Notes: a model not told the origin generated them from the sequence alone. 64,000 bases of DNA from Pseudochelatococcus contaminans (GCF_014195635.1 NZ_JACICC010000003.1:434001-498000); one strand, 5' to 3'. Positions 8,050 to 17,559 are shown, numbered from the stretch's first letter. Numbers and translations: made by a program.

Positions 8050-10238
8050 AATCGCTTTCCCCTTATCTTCTGCTTCTCGCCGCGGGCGGCGCGTTTCTCG
8101 TCTATTACAATGGCGGGGTGCCGGGGATATGGAAAGACGACCAGCCGATCAGCAGCCTTACCTCGGCCGACAGGGAACTGGTTTCGACCGTTGCCGATAC
8201 GCGGCTGGGCACGCAGCAGGCAGCTACCCGGCGGACCGGCTCCGATGGGCCGCAGGTTGACGAAAGCGCCATCTATTATTACGCCGCTCAGCGCGACTGG
8301 GTGCGCATGCGCGCCGAGATCGAGCGTCTGCGCGCGCTTTATCCGAACTGGGTACCGCCCGAAAACCCCGAACTGGGGCAATCGTCCATCGATCCTGAAT
8401 TGCAGCAGTTCTGGGCGCTGTTCTCGGAGGGCAACTATCCCGCTGTGCGCGACGCCATCGCCAAGCGCCAGCAAAGCGATCCGGACTGGACGCCGCCTGC
8501 CGAACTGACCTCTAAACTGGCTGAGGCGGAGGCACGCCTGCGGCTCGTCAATGCCGGCAAGGCCGAGCAGTGGGCGACCGTGCTGCGGGTAGCGAACGAA
8601 AATGCCGGCCTCCTCACTTGCGCCAACGTCGAGGCACTATGGACAGTGGCCGAAGCCTTTGTGAAAACCGACGAGGCCGCACGTGGACTGGACGTCTACA
8701 AATATGTGCTCGACAACTGCACCAACGAGGAAGAGCGCGTCGGCACCATCGAGAAGGCTGTCGGAATTTTGCCTATTGCTGAGGCGGAGCAACTTGTGGC
8801 GTCCAACACCGGCGAGGCTTACGACAACGCGCGTGACACGCTGGTTCGCCGCCGTGTTGGCGAAGCCGCACAGGATTCAAGCAAAACCGCCAGTGCAACC
8901 GACCTTGCAAGAATGGAGCAGATCGTTTCCGCCAGCGACGTGACGGCCGACGATGCCATGCTGCTCGCGTTCTATCTCTACACCCATGGCGATCCGACGC
9001 GCGCTGCCCAGATGTTCAGGATCGCCCTCGACAAGAACGGCGGTGCGAAAGCGGGCGAGGGCTATGTTTTGGCCATGCATGCGCTGGAGCGTTTTCTGGA
9101 GGCCGAGCCCGTCGCCTACGAATGGCGCGACTCCAATGCTGACAGCATGAAAGCTTACCTCGATCTGATGACGGCCGCGCTGTCGAAACAGCCGCCATTG
9201 GAGATCAGCGAAGCGGTTATCCAGCGTTTCGTGCCGGTTGTCGTGCAGCAACAGTCGAGCTTCGGCGGCCAGGCTCTTGGCTGGTATGCCTATAACACCG
9301 GCCAGATCGAGAATGCAGAACGTTGGTTCATTCAGGCCCTCAAGTGGGATCGTGATAGCGAGCCCTCGGCCTACGGTCTGGCGATCGCGCGGCAGCGGCT
9401 GAAAAATACTCGTGGCTTTGCCGCAGTCGTCAACGCATGGCGCAGCCGTTCCGACCGCATCGACGATCTTGCGCGGGGGATCAACCTGCATGCCCCCCGG
9501 CCGACCGACAGTGGCGGCGGTGTCGCGCAGCGGCAGGAAAAGCCCGTCAGCGTGATCACGGACGATGACAGGGAGTTGTTCGGGGCCGCGCCGACCGCCA
9601 ATGGATCCATTGCTCGCAGCCGAGGCCGTGACAACGCGCAGGTCATTCCGGCCAGCAGCTCCGCTCCCGCAGGGCAGCCTGCTGCCGCCGCGCGTCGTGC
9701 TGGCAGCAGGTGCTCATCTGCGTCTTCTCTAAACGATCTGCAACGTCTTTCCGCTTCTGCGGCCATGTCTCTGGGCTGGTGTCTGATGGATCTCGAACGG
9801 CCGCTGGAGGCCGCGCGCGCTTTCGATGCAGCAATGGAACGAAGCACTACCGCCAAGGCTCGGGGAGAAGCTGCTTATGGCAAGAGCTACGCCTATCTGC
9901 GCGCCGGATTGACCAGCAAGGCGACAGTAGCTGCGTCCAATGCCCAGGTCAGCACCGCTCGTCAGCGAGAACTGCGCATCGCCCTGTTAACCCAGCAGGC
10001 GGGTGCCGCTTACGCTGCCGGACGCTACGCGGACGCAATCTTCTCACTCGATGCGAGGAGTCAGCTTGCGCCGGAACAGACAGACCTTATGATGTTGCGA
10101 GCATGGGCGTATGTCAATCTTGGCCGGCTTGACGAAGCCGAGCGTATTTTCAAGCTTGTGCAGCGTACCGGCGGATCGCGAGATGCGGCGACGGGCCTTT
10201 CCGTTATCCACGAGCGGCGCGGTCTGAACAAATACTGA
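8040..10238 (+). CDS. TPR-rich cellulose operon protein (BcsK/BcsC-like, no barrel)
   Basis: 732 residues with an N-terminal hydrophobic anchor or signal (about residues 5-23). The rest is mostly helical with tetratricopeptide-type units, for example AFYLYTHGDPTRAAQMFRIA, GWYAYNTGQIENAERWFIQA, GWCLMDLERPLEAARAFDAA and AWAYVNLGRLDEAERIFKLV. A Ser/Ala/Gly-rich linker lies around 500-570. It occupies the place of BcsC, but BcsC is about 1,150 residues and ends in an outer-membrane beta-barrel, which is absent here. It fits the TPR protein of alphaproteobacterial operons, probably a periplasmic scaffold. Last gene of the operon; a terminator follows within 15 bp. Confidence 0.8.
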   Translation: MSLKSLSPYLLLLAAGGAFLVYYNGGVPGIWKDDQPISSLTSADRELVSTVADTRLGTQQAATRRTGSDGPQVDESAIYYYAAQRDWVRMRAEIERLRALYPNWVPPENPELGQSSIDPELQQFWALFSEGNYPAVRDAIAKRQQSDPDWTPPAELTSKLAEAEARLRLVNAGKAEQWATVLRVANENAGLLTCANVEALWTVAEAFVKTDEAARGLDVYKYVLDNCTNEEERVGTIEKAVGILPIAEAEQLVASNTGEAYDNARDTLVRRRVGEAAQDSSKTASATDLARMEQIVSASDVTADDAMLLAFYLYTHGDPTRAAQMFRIALDKNGGAKAGEGYVLAMHALERFLEAEPVAYEWRDSNADSMKAYLDLMTAALSKQPPLEISEAVIQRFVPVVVQQQSSFGGQALGWYAYNTGQIENAERWFIQALKWDRDSEPSAYGLAIARQRLKNTRGFAAVVNAWRSRSDRIDDLARGINLHAPRPTDSGGGVAQRQEKPVSVITDDDRELFGAAPTANGSIARSRGRDNAQVIPASSSAPAGQPAAAARRAGSRCSSASSLNDLQRLSASAAMSLGWCLMDLERPLEAARAFDAAMERSTTAKARGEAAYGKSYAYLRAGLTSKATVAASNAQVSTARQRELRIALLTQQAGAAYAAGRYADAIFSLDARSQLAPEQTDLMMLRAWAYVNLGRLDEAERIFKLVQRTGGSRDAATGLSVIHERRGLNKY

Positions 10239-10251
10239 GGCAGTGCTGGCG

Positions 10252-10297
10252 AACGCCTTCGCTCCGGAGGACAGATGTCCACTGGAGCGAAGGCGTT
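10252..10297. terminator. Hairpin terminator between bcs operon and the convergent GST gene
   Basis: A perfect 14-bp inverted repeat (10252-10265 with 10284-10297, 18-nt loop) sits between the stop codons of two convergent genes at 10238 and 10303. GTTTGTCG follows on the plus side. It probably serves both directions. Confidence 0.8.
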
Positions 10298-10302
10298 TGT
10301 CG

Positions 10303-11178
10303 TCAGTACGAGGCGTTCAGCTTGTCCTGAGTCCGCAGCTCGAAGTCGCTGGCGTCATGGCGCTCCTGCAACTGGTCGGATGGTTCGCCGCTGATGCGGT
10401 TGACTTTGCGCCCGCGCTGCACCGCCGGACGTGCGAAGATATCATCGGCCCAGCGCCGGACGTTCTTGTACTCATCCACCTGCAGGAATTCGGCGGCATC
10501 ATAAAGCCAGCCGAGCACAAGCCCGCCGTACCACGGGAACACGGCGATATCGGCGATGCTGTATTCGTCGCCAGCAAGATAAGGCGTTTCGCTCAGGCGG
10601 CGGTCGAGCACATCGAGCTGACGTTTGGCTTCCATCGCGAAGCGATCAATGGCGTAGCGGATTTTCTCCGGCGCGTAGGCATAGAAATGGCCGAAGCCGC
10701 CGCCCAGATATGGCGCGCTACCCATCTGCCAGAACAGCCACGACAATGCTTCAGCACGCGCCGCAGGTTCTTTGGGCAGGAACGCACCGAATTTTTCGGC
10801 CAGATACAGCAAGATGGCCCCGGACTCGAAGACGCGCACGGGCTCTGGCCCGCTGACATCGAGCAGCGCAGGAATTTTGGAGTTGGGATTGATCTTGACG
10901 AACCCGCTGCCAAACTGGTCGCCATCGCCAATGCGGATCAGCCACGCGTCATATTCCGCGCCGGTGTGCCCCTGCGCCAGAAGCTCTTCGAGGAGAATCG
11001 TCACCTTCTGGCCGTTCGGTGTCGCCAGCGAGTAAAGCTGCAACGGATGCTTGCCGACGGATAATTCTTTTTCATGGGTTGCACCGGCAATAGGCCGGTT
11101 GATGCTGGCGAATGCTCCGCCGTTTTCCTTGTCCCAGGTCCAGACCTTCGGTGGCGTGTAGTCGGATGAAGCCGTCAT
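10303..11178 (-). CDS. yghU: YghU-type glutathione transferase / disulfide reductase
   Basis: 291 residues from the ATG at 11178, which has an AGGAG site 7 bases upstream; a longer frame to 11250 lacks such support. The sequence YTPPKVWTWD, FASINRPIAGATHEKELSVG and YSLATPNGQKVTILLEE matches the YghU/YfcG glutathione transferase subgroup. These proteins bind glutathione and reduce disulfides or peroxides rather than conjugating it. A thioredoxin-like N-terminal domain (to about 130) precedes an all-helical C-terminal domain containing LSETPYLAGDEYSIADIAVF. Stands alone between two terminators. Confidence 0.88.
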   Translation of the reverse strand: MTASSDYTPPKVWTWDKENGGAFASINRPIAGATHEKELSVGKHPLQLYSLATPNGQKVTILLEELLAQGHTGAEYDAWLIRIGDGDQFGSGFVKINPNSKIPALLDVSGPEPVRVFESGAILLYLAEKFGAFLPKEPAARAEALSWLFWQMGSAPYLGGGFGHFYAYAPEKIRYAIDRFAMEAKRQLDVLDRRLSETPYLAGDEYSIADIAVFPWYGGLVLGWLYDAAEFLQVDEYKNVRRWADDIFARPAVQRGRKVNRISGEPSDQLQERHDASDFELRTQDKLNASY

Positions 11179-11337
11179 GGTCAAACTCCTGATCGACGCG
11201 CGATTGGCGCTTTTTGGGTTGGATCGGGATGGTAGTGCATCGACAGGCACCCGACCAGCGTCCTCGTTATTCCAGGAATGTAACTGGTCACAAAACGCAC
11301 ATGCCTTGCGCGGCAGGGGAGGGGGGCTGATACAAGA

Positions 11338-11370
11338 AGAGGCCGGCAGCGTAACTGGCTACCGGCCTCT
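11338..11370 (-). terminator. Terminator of the liv operon
   Basis: Inverted repeat AGAGGCCGG/CCGGCCTCT (11338-11346 and 11362-11370) lies 25 bp past the livF stop. On the minus strand the stem is followed by TCTTCTTGT, a modest T-rich tail. Confidence 0.75.
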
Positions 11371-11394
11371 CATCGCATTGATGTGTTACTGGCG

Positions 11395-12108
11395 TCAGAT
11401 GCCGAGGTAGGCTTCAAGAACGCGCGGGTGATCCAGCAATTCCTCGCCGGTGCCTTGCAGCACGATCTCGCCGGTCTCGATCACATAGGCCTGGTGGGCA
11501 ATCTTCAGCGCCTGCCGCACGTTCTGCTCGACAAGGAAGATCGTCAGTCCTTCATCGTTGAGCATTTTGATGATGCGGAAAATTTCCTGCACGATCAGCG
11601 GCGCCAGCCCCATCGACGGCTCGTCGAGTAGCAGGATGCGCGGACGCGCCATTACCGCGCGGCCAATGGCCAGCATCTGCTGCTCGCCGCCGGACAGGTT
11701 ACCGGCATACCCGTCCAGACGTTCGCGCAGGCGCGGAAACAGTTCGAGCACGTGGTCGAAGTCGCTCGTTATGGCATCGGTATCGCGGCGATGATAAGCG
11801 CCCAGTTCAAGGTTCTCGCGCACCGTGAGCTTCGTCAGCATCGCGCGCCCTTCGGCCACCTGCGACAGGCCAAGGTGAACAATGCGATGCGACGGCAGCC
11901 GAGTGATGTTCTGCCCGCCGAAAACGACCTGCCCGGCGGCCTTGCGCACGAGACCGGACAGCGCCAGCAGCGTTGTGGACTTGCCCGCGCCGTTCGCCCC
12001 CACGAGCGTAGTGATCTGGCCTTCCGTCAGGGAGAAATCGATGCCTTTGACTGCCTCGACATGGCCGAAATTGACCTTGAGGCCGCTGACTTCCAGAAGC
12101 GCGCCCAT
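11395..12108 (-). CDS. livF: Branched-chain amino acid ABC transporter ATPase LivF
   Basis: 237 residues. The ATG at 12108 overlaps the livG stop as TGATG; a TTG one codon earlier is less likely. Walker A GANGAGKS (37-44), ABC signature LSGGEQQ and Walker B LLLDEPSMGL are all present. LivF is one of two cytoplasmic ATPases powering the Liv (HAAT-family) importer. Last gene of livJ-H-M-G-F; a terminator follows. The substrate may be Leu/Ile/Val or another amide or amino acid, since HAAT transporters vary in specificity. Confidence 0.93.
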   Translation of the reverse strand: MGALLEVSGLKVNFGHVEAVKGIDFSLTEGQITTLVGANGAGKSTTLLALSGLVRKAAGQVVFGGQNITRLPSHRIVHLGLSQVAEGRAMLTKLTVRENLELGAYHRRDTDAITSDFDHVLELFPRLRERLDGYAGNLSGGEQQMLAIGRAVMARPRILLLDEPSMGLAPLIVQEIFRIIKMLNDEGLTIFLVEQNVRQALKIAHQAYVIETGEIVLQGTGEELLDHPRVLEAYLGI

Positions 12109-12887
12109 CAAGCTCTCTCCCGCGTATTGGCATCATCGTCCCGGCCGAGATAAGCCTCGATGACGTCCGGATTGTTGCGCACGGCTTCTGGCTTGTCGCA
12201 GGTGATGATGCGGCCGAAGTTCAGCACGGCGACCTGCTCGCACAGTCCCATGACGAAACGCATGTCGTGTTCGATCAGGAAAACGGTGTAACCGCGCTCA
12301 TTGATGGCGCGCACGGCTTTCATCAGCTCCGTCTTTTCAGCCGGGTTCATGCCGGCCACCGGCTCATCGAGCAGCAACAGATGCGGCTCCGTCGCCAACG
12401 CGCGGGCAATCTCCAGTCGCCGTTGCTCGCCATAGGAGAGCGTATCGGCAATCTCATGCGCCTTGCCGCCGAGGCCGACCCAGTCCAGCAACTCATAGGC
12501 ACGCGTGCGTGCGGCAGCTTCCTGTGCTCGGTAATCCGGCAACGAAAACAGCATCGAGATGACGCCGTAATCGATATGCCGATGACGGCCGACCAGCACG
12601 TTCTCCAGCAACGACATCTCCTTGAAGATGCGGATGTTCTGGAAGGTCCGCGCGATGCCGAGCCGCGTGATCCGGTGCGGCGGCAGCCCGGCCAGATCCG
12701 CGCCATCGAAGGTGATGGTGCCGGAAGTGGGCGGGATGAGGCCAGTAATCAGGTTGAACACCGTCGTCTTGCCCGCGCCGTTCGGGCCGATCAGACCGAA
12801 GATGCTGCCCTGCGGCACGGTCAGGTTGACATCGTCCAGAACCTTGAGGCCGCCGAACGATTTCGAGATGGAGGTCAGTTCGAGCAT
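12108..12887 (-). CDS. livG: Branched-chain amino acid ABC transporter ATPase LivG
   Basis: 259 residues with Walker A GPNGAGKT (34-41), signature LSYGEQRRLEIARA and Walker B LLLLDEPVAGM. The C-terminal end has the IEAYLGRD sequence typical of LivG. Partner ATPase of LivF. A CGGGAGG ribosome binding site precedes the ATG, and only 3 bp separate it from livM, so the permease and ATPase genes are tightly coupled. Confidence 0.94.
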   Translation of the reverse strand: MLELTSISKSFGGLKVLDDVNLTVPQGSIFGLIGPNGAGKTTVFNLITGLIPPTSGTITFDGADLAGLPPHRITRLGIARTFQNIRIFKEMSLLENVLVGRHRHIDYGVISMLFSLPDYRAQEAAARTRAYELLDWVGLGGKAHEIADTLSYGEQRRLEIARALATEPHLLLLDEPVAGMNPAEKTELMKAVRAINERGYTVFLIEHDMRFVMGLCEQVAVLNFGRIITCDKPEAVRNNPDVIEAYLGRDDDANTRERA

Positions 12888-12890
12888 GGT

Positions 12891-13757
12891 CTACCTCCCG
12901 CTGCCGAACCAGCGGCGGAAACGCGCCGGGTCCCACAGGCCGTTGGGCAGGAACAGCACCACGGCCACCAGAATGAAGCCGTTGACGATGAGGCGGAAAT
13001 CGGCCAGCCCGCGCAGCAGCTCCGGCAGCAGCGTGAGGAAGACCGCGCCGATGATCGGCCCGATGATGGAGGTGACACCGCCAAGGATCGCCATCGTCAG
13101 GATCTCGACGCCGCGGTCAAAACCATATTCCTGCGGCCCGATGAAAAAGGTCAGATGCGCGTTGAGCGCCCCGGCCAGCCCGGCGATGGCAGCGCCAAGC
13201 ACGAAGGCCAGCAGTTTGTTGGCGCGCAGGTCCACGCCCATCAGGCTGGCCGCTGTCTCATCGACCTTGATGGCCTCGAACGCACGCCCGGTCTTGGAGC
13301 GGTGAAGCCGCGCCAGCACGAAGATCACGATGACCAGCGCCAACAGCACGTGCCACCATTGCGTATATTGCGGAATGCCGTTGAGGCCCAGAGCGCCGCC
13401 GGTGATGCTTTCCGTGTTGAGGATCACGACACGCACCACCTCGCCGAACCCGAGCGTGGCCATGGCAAGGTAAACACCGCCAAGCCGCAGCACGGGCAAG
13501 CCAATGGCCAGCGCGACGAGCGAAGGCGCCACCATCGCAACGCCGATGGACAGCGCAAAAGGCGAGTCGTAGTTCAACGTCGCCAGCGCTCCGGCATAGG
13601 CACCGATGCCCATGAAGGCGGCATTCGCCAGCGCCAGCACGCCGCAGGCAAGGGTCAGCCAGATGGAGAGCGCGAGCAAGGCATTGATGCCCAGCGTCAG
13701 CACCAGGTTGGAATAAACGGCCCAGAACTCGTCAAACCAGAGCAGGAATGCATCCAT
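12891..13757 (-). CDS. livM: Branched-chain amino acid ABC transporter permease LivM
   Basis: 288 residues, almost entirely hydrophobic with about eight or nine membrane helices. The segments LRLGGVYLAMATLGFGEVVR and FGFDRG-like EYGFDRGVEILTMAILGG are LivM hallmarks. Together with LivH it forms the inner-membrane channel. It lies 2 bp after livH and 3 bp before livG in the same operon. Confidence 0.93.
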   Translation of the reverse strand: MDAFLLWFDEFWAVYSNLVLTLGINALLALSIWLTLACGVLALANAAFMGIGAYAGALATLNYDSPFALSIGVAMVAPSLVALAIGLPVLRLGGVYLAMATLGFGEVVRVVILNTESITGGALGLNGIPQYTQWWHVLLALVIVIFVLARLHRSKTGRAFEAIKVDETAASLMGVDLRANKLLAFVLGAAIAGLAGALNAHLTFFIGPQEYGFDRGVEILTMAILGGVTSIIGPIIGAVFLTLLPELLRGLADFRLIVNGFILVAVVLFLPNGLWDPARFRRWFGSGR

Positions 13758-13759
13758 GA

Positions 13760-14641
13760 TCAGGCCTTCCGCTCGTTCGCCTTGCCGAACAGGCCGGTGG
13801 GCCGCACGAGCAGGATCAGGAACAACAGGCCGAATGCAACGGCGTCACGCATGGTCGAACCGATATAGGCCACTGCAAACACCTCGGCAAACCCGAGGAA
13901 AAGCCCGCCGATCAGCGCGCCGCGAATATCGCCCATGCCACCGAGAATGATGACGGCAATGCCCTTGTGCAGCATCGGCTGGCCCATCAGCGGATAGACG
14001 GCGTTCGCATAAAGGCTGATGAGAACGCCAGCCACGCCGCCCAGCGCCGCCGCAACGAAAGATGTTTTGCGGAACAGACCTTCGACATCGATGCCGAGCA
14101 ATGCAGCCGCACGCGGCGATTCCGCCACCGCCCGCAGCGCCTTGCCAATGGATGTACGGCGCAGCCCCAGCAGCAGCACGACCATGATCACGATCGTCAG
14201 TGCAATGATGCCGATCTCCACCGCCGTAATGTGCAGGCCGCCCGCTTCGATGGAGCCATCAGGCACGACACCGGGCGGGAACCGCAGCGTATCGGCGCCG
14301 AAGAGACCCTGCGCTGCGCTGTTCAGCATGATGGCGACACCAATGGTTGCGATCATCGGAATAAGATGCGGCGCATCGCGCTTGCGCAGGGGGGATAGCA
14401 CAAGAATATCGATGGCCAGCCCGACAAGCCCGCTGATGATGAACGCGATAACAAGCGCGGCCCAGATCGGCAACTCAGCCAGCACCACGGCCTGCAGCGC
14501 CGCGTAGGCGCCGACCATGAACACGGCTCCGTGGGCCAGGTTGATGACGCCGAGCACGCCGAATATCAGGGTGAACCCCAGTGCGAACAGCGCATAGACA
14601 CTGCCGAGCGACAGCGCATTGATAAGTTGTTGGGCAAACAT
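13760..14641 (-). CDS. livH: Branched-chain amino acid ABC transporter permease LivH
   Basis: 293 residues with about eight membrane helices. The N-terminal LINALSLGSVYALFALGFTL and GVINLAHGAVFMVGAYAAL are characteristic of LivH permeases, as is GGMGDIRGALIGG in the cytoplasmic loop that contacts the ATPases. It follows livJ after 116 bp containing a hairpin, and runs nearly directly into livM. Confidence 0.94.
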   Translation of the reverse strand: MFAQQLINALSLGSVYALFALGFTLIFGVLGVINLAHGAVFMVGAYAALQAVVLAELPIWAALVIAFIISGLVGLAIDILVLSPLRKRDAPHLIPMIATIGVAIMLNSAAQGLFGADTLRFPPGVVPDGSIEAGGLHITAVEIGIIALTIVIMVVLLLGLRRTSIGKALRAVAESPRAAALLGIDVEGLFRKTSFVAAALGGVAGVLISLYANAVYPLMGQPMLHKGIAVIILGGMGDIRGALIGGLFLGFAEVFAVAYIGSTMRDAVAFGLLFLILLVRPTGLFGKANERKA

Positions 14642-14702
14642 CGCCAGAAACGTTCCCGCGGCGGATGAGCCCGCCGCTTGTCATGCAAGAGGAAAATCCT
14701 CG

Positions 14703-14738
14703 AAAAAGGGAGGGGCTGCCCGGCAAGGCCGGACAGCC
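14703..14738 (-). terminator. Hairpin with T-run between livJ and livH (probable attenuating terminator)
   Basis: Arms 14714-14724 and 14728-14738 pair over 11 positions with one mismatch and a 3-nt loop. On the minus strand the stem is followed by a short C-rich stretch and five T residues (14707-14703). It lies inside the operon, so it probably lowers transcription of the membrane genes relative to the binding protein. Confidence 0.7.
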
Positions 14739-14757
14739 GGTCAATTCCGGTTTCCGA

Positions 14758-15906
14758 TCAGTTGACGATCTCGTAGACGCCGTCCTTGGTCACGGAAACG
14801 ATAGGCTTCTGATCGGCGTCATAGCCGGCCGGCTTGCCGCTGCGATCCTGTGCCTGCTTGAACTTGAACGGGCCGGTAGCGCCGGTCCACGTCACGTCGG
14901 GCAGCGCGTCGCGCAGAGCGATTCGATCCTTGGCGATATCCCCGGAAAGCTCCACGGTCTTCAGCGCAGCGGCGACGATGTTAAGAGCGTCGAAAGCCTG
15001 CGCGGCGAACTGATCCGGCTTGGAGCCGAACTTGCGCTCGTAGGCCGTGATGAAATTCCGGTTCACGTCCGTATCGCTGCTGACGGACCACGGACTTCCG
15101 ACCCAGAGGTTGTCGGATGCACCCTTGGCAAGCTCGAAGATCTTGGGCGAGTTGATGCCGTTGCCGCCGATGATGGGAAGATTGATGCCGAGCTGACGCG
15201 CCTGCACGAGGATGGGGCCGCCTTCCGCGAGCAGCGCGGACAGCACGATGGCGTCAGGTTCCGTCGCCTTGATCTTGGTGAGCTGTGCCTTGAAATCGAC
15301 ATCGCCCTTGGCGAAAGTTTCGGTCGTGGTGACGGCGATCCCCTGATCCTTGAGTGCCTTGACGAAGTTATCGTAGCTGGACTTGGTGAACACGTCGTCA
15401 TTGCCGTAGAGCACGCCGACCTTCTTGACGCCTTCCTTCTCGACAATCTTCTTCAGCGTGTCGGGAAGTACGTCCGCTTCGGTAACCGAGTTGCGGAAGA
15501 CGTAATTGCCGACCGCGGTGATTCCGTCAGCGGTGTTGGACGTGCCGAAAACCGGCGTCCTGGAAGCCTGGGCGATCGGGTGCGCGGCCGAGGCCGAGTT
15601 CGACAGCGTCGGGCCGAAAACGACGAGCACCTTGTCCTGGAAGATCAGCTTCTTGAAGACGTTGATCGCCTCTTCCTTGCGGCCCTGTTCGTCCTCGACA
15701 ACCAGCTTGATGGTGTCGCCGTTGATGCCGCCGGCGGCATTGATCTCATCGGCGGCAAGCTCGAAGCCGTTGCGAATCGCCGCGCCGTACTGGGCGGCAA
15801 GGCCGCTGAGCGCAGCCGCGACACCGACCTTGATTTCCGCTGCCTGTGACGACACCGCGCCGGTGGTGACGGCAAGCGCGACAATCGCCGATCTCATGAA
15901 TCGCAT
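14758..15906 (-). CDS. livJ: Branched-chain amino acid periplasmic binding protein
   Basis: 382 residues from the ATG at 15906, which follows a GGGGAGAG site; the open frame extends upstream to 16074 without a credible start. A signal peptide ends near SSQAAE. The mature protein begins EIKVGVAAALSGLAAQYGAA and contains FELAADEINAAGGI and VFGPTLSNSASAAHPIAQ, typical of type-1 Leu/Ile/Val-binding proteins. It captures substrate for LivHMGF. First gene of the operon, with a divergent promoter region shared with cyoA. Confidence 0.92.
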   Translation of the reverse strand: MRFMRSAIVALAVTTGAVSSQAAEIKVGVAAALSGLAAQYGAAIRNGFELAADEINAAGGINGDTIKLVVEDEQGRKEEAINVFKKLIFQDKVLVVFGPTLSNSASAAHPIAQASRTPVFGTSNTADGITAVGNYVFRNSVTEADVLPDTLKKIVEKEGVKKVGVLYGNDDVFTKSSYDNFVKALKDQGIAVTTTETFAKGDVDFKAQLTKIKATEPDAIVLSALLAEGGPILVQARQLGINLPIIGGNGINSPKIFELAKGASDNLWVGSPWSVSSDTDVNRNFITAYERKFGSKPDQFAAQAFDALNIVAAALKTVELSGDIAKDRIALRDALPDVTWTGATGPFKFKQAQDRSGKPAGYDADQKPIVSVTKDGVYEIVN

Positions 15907-16473
15907 CGAACTCTCCCCGAGGTCGTTCTGGATGTGGTAGCCGCCTTGACGGCGGCGTTGATCTGCCGAATTGGGTCTGCACGGATAAAGGCATCTGCAC
16001 GGCATTCGGGCAGCACATCGCCGAGCAAGACACGAAATTTCGTCCGGGTCACGTTTGTTGATCACCGGCAGCATTCCGTCAAGCTATTTGCGCAATATAA
16101 ATCTGTTCCAGAAACAACCGTCCACGCGGTTTTTGCGCCGATGTCCCAAGGCGACCGGCGGTGAGCGATCTGGCCGTTGTCATGAACAGGACGTGATAAT
16201 GACGTAACTGTCGTTTCACGCGTGGGCTGGGATTCGACGGTTGGGGGCGGGACATATTGACGCACATCGACCGCCGATCAACCGGCATGCAAGCCCAACA
16301 AACCGCGCTTTTTTAAAGCGCTATGTCATGATTTGAATATTTACGTTGTCGCACCTGCGTTTCAGACTATTGATCCATTCTATTCCCGTCTGTATGGAGT
16401 GCGATTAGACAAAGATGGAGTCGGTGTGCGGGTGTGACGCATGCTGCATCCCTGTAAAGATGGATCGAGATGG
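15907..16473. other. Divergent promoter region livJ / cyoA
   Basis: About 570 bp without a credible gene. The section at about 16305-16360 is AT-rich and the most likely site for promoters. A GGGGAGAG ribosome binding site for livJ lies at 15911-15920 on the minus strand. Small open frames here have no start signals or family resemblance. Confidence 0.5.
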
Positions 16474-17553
16474 ATGACCCGCGTTAAAGCGCTACCCTTC
16501 CTGCTCCTGTTGGCGATCACGCCGCTGCTGTCTGGTTGCCAGTGGGTCGTGATGTCACCGTCCGGCTATATTGCCGAGCAGCAAAAGAATCTGATTCTGA
16601 TCGCGACGGGCCTGATGTTGCTCATCATCGTGCCCGTCATGATCCTCACCGTGCTTTTCGCCTGGAAGTACCGCCAATCCAACAAGCAGGCGGATTACGA
16701 TCCGGACTTTCACCATTCGACCAAGCTTGAGTTCGCGATCTGGGGCGCCCCCATTGCGATCATTCTCGTGCTTGGCACGGTGACCTGGATCGCAACCCAC
16801 CGTCTCGATCCCTATCGCCCGCTGACGGATATCGGACCTAATACGCCGGTGCCTGCGGGTGTCGAGCCGCTGCGCGTGCAGGTCGTGTCGCTGGACTGGA
16901 AGTGGCTGTTCATCTATCCGGAATACGACATCGCGACGATCAACGAGCTGGTTGCGCCTGTCGACAGGCCGATCGCGTTCACCATCACGTCATCGAACCT
17001 GATGAACTCCTTCTTCGTGCCGGCGCTGGCGGGCCAGATCTACGCCATGGCGGGCATGCAGACGCAGTTGCACGCCGTGGTGAACGAGCCGGGCGTGTTC
17101 AAGGGGTTCTCGTCCAATTATACCGGCCACGGCTTCTCCTACATGCACTTCAAGTTCCACGGCGTCTCGGACAGTGAGTTCGATGCATGGGTGGCGAAGG
17201 CGCGTGCGGCCGACGACGTACTGACGCGCTCTGTGTATCTCGACGTCGAGCGGCCGAGCGAGGGCGACCCCGTGCGTTATTTCAGCCGCGTCGATCCTGG
17301 CCTTTTCGAGCTGATCGTCAACATGTGCGTACCGGAAGGTTCGCGTTGCATGCGTGATCTGATGCACGACAACAGCAACCGTATCAGCGGCCTTGGGCGC
17401 ATGGGCAACCCTGAAGCGCTTGCCGCCGCGCGGCTTGAGAAGGCTCTTGCCGCCGATGCGCTGTGCACTCCGGAAGTTCCGCAGGGCCTGACGCTGGCTG
17501 GTCTGTCGACGCCGACCAGCGCGTTCTCCGCTATCAAGATTTTCAGCGAGTAA
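16474..17553 (+). CDS. cyoA: Cytochrome bo3 ubiquinol oxidase subunit II
   Basis: 359 residues from the ATG at 16474, giving a compact lipoprotein signal MTRVKALPF with lipobox LLSGC; an ATG at 16441 would add 11 residues and has no better ribosome binding site. Two membrane helices follow (about residues 35-60 and 80-105), then a cupredoxin-fold periplasmic domain with SLDWKWLFIYPEYDIATINE and SNLMNSFFVPALAGQIYAMAGM. The Cu-A ligands of cytochrome c oxidases are absent, as expected for a quinol oxidase. First gene of cyoABCD-surf1; 6 bp before cyoB. Confidence 0.94.
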   Translation: MTRVKALPFLLLLAITPLLSGCQWVVMSPSGYIAEQQKNLILIATGLMLLIIVPVMILTVLFAWKYRQSNKQADYDPDFHHSTKLEFAIWGAPIAIILVLGTVTWIATHRLDPYRPLTDIGPNTPVPAGVEPLRVQVVSLDWKWLFIYPEYDIATINELVAPVDRPIAFTITSSNLMNSFFVPALAGQIYAMAGMQTQLHAVVNEPGVFKGFSSNYTGHGFSYMHFKFHGVSDSEFDAWVAKARAADDVLTRSVYLDVERPSEGDPVRYFSRVDPGLFELIVNMCVPEGSRCMRDLMHDNSNRISGLGRMGNPEALAAARLEKALAADALCTPEVPQGLTLAGLSTPTSAFSAIKIFSE

Positions 17554-17559
17554 ACCGGC

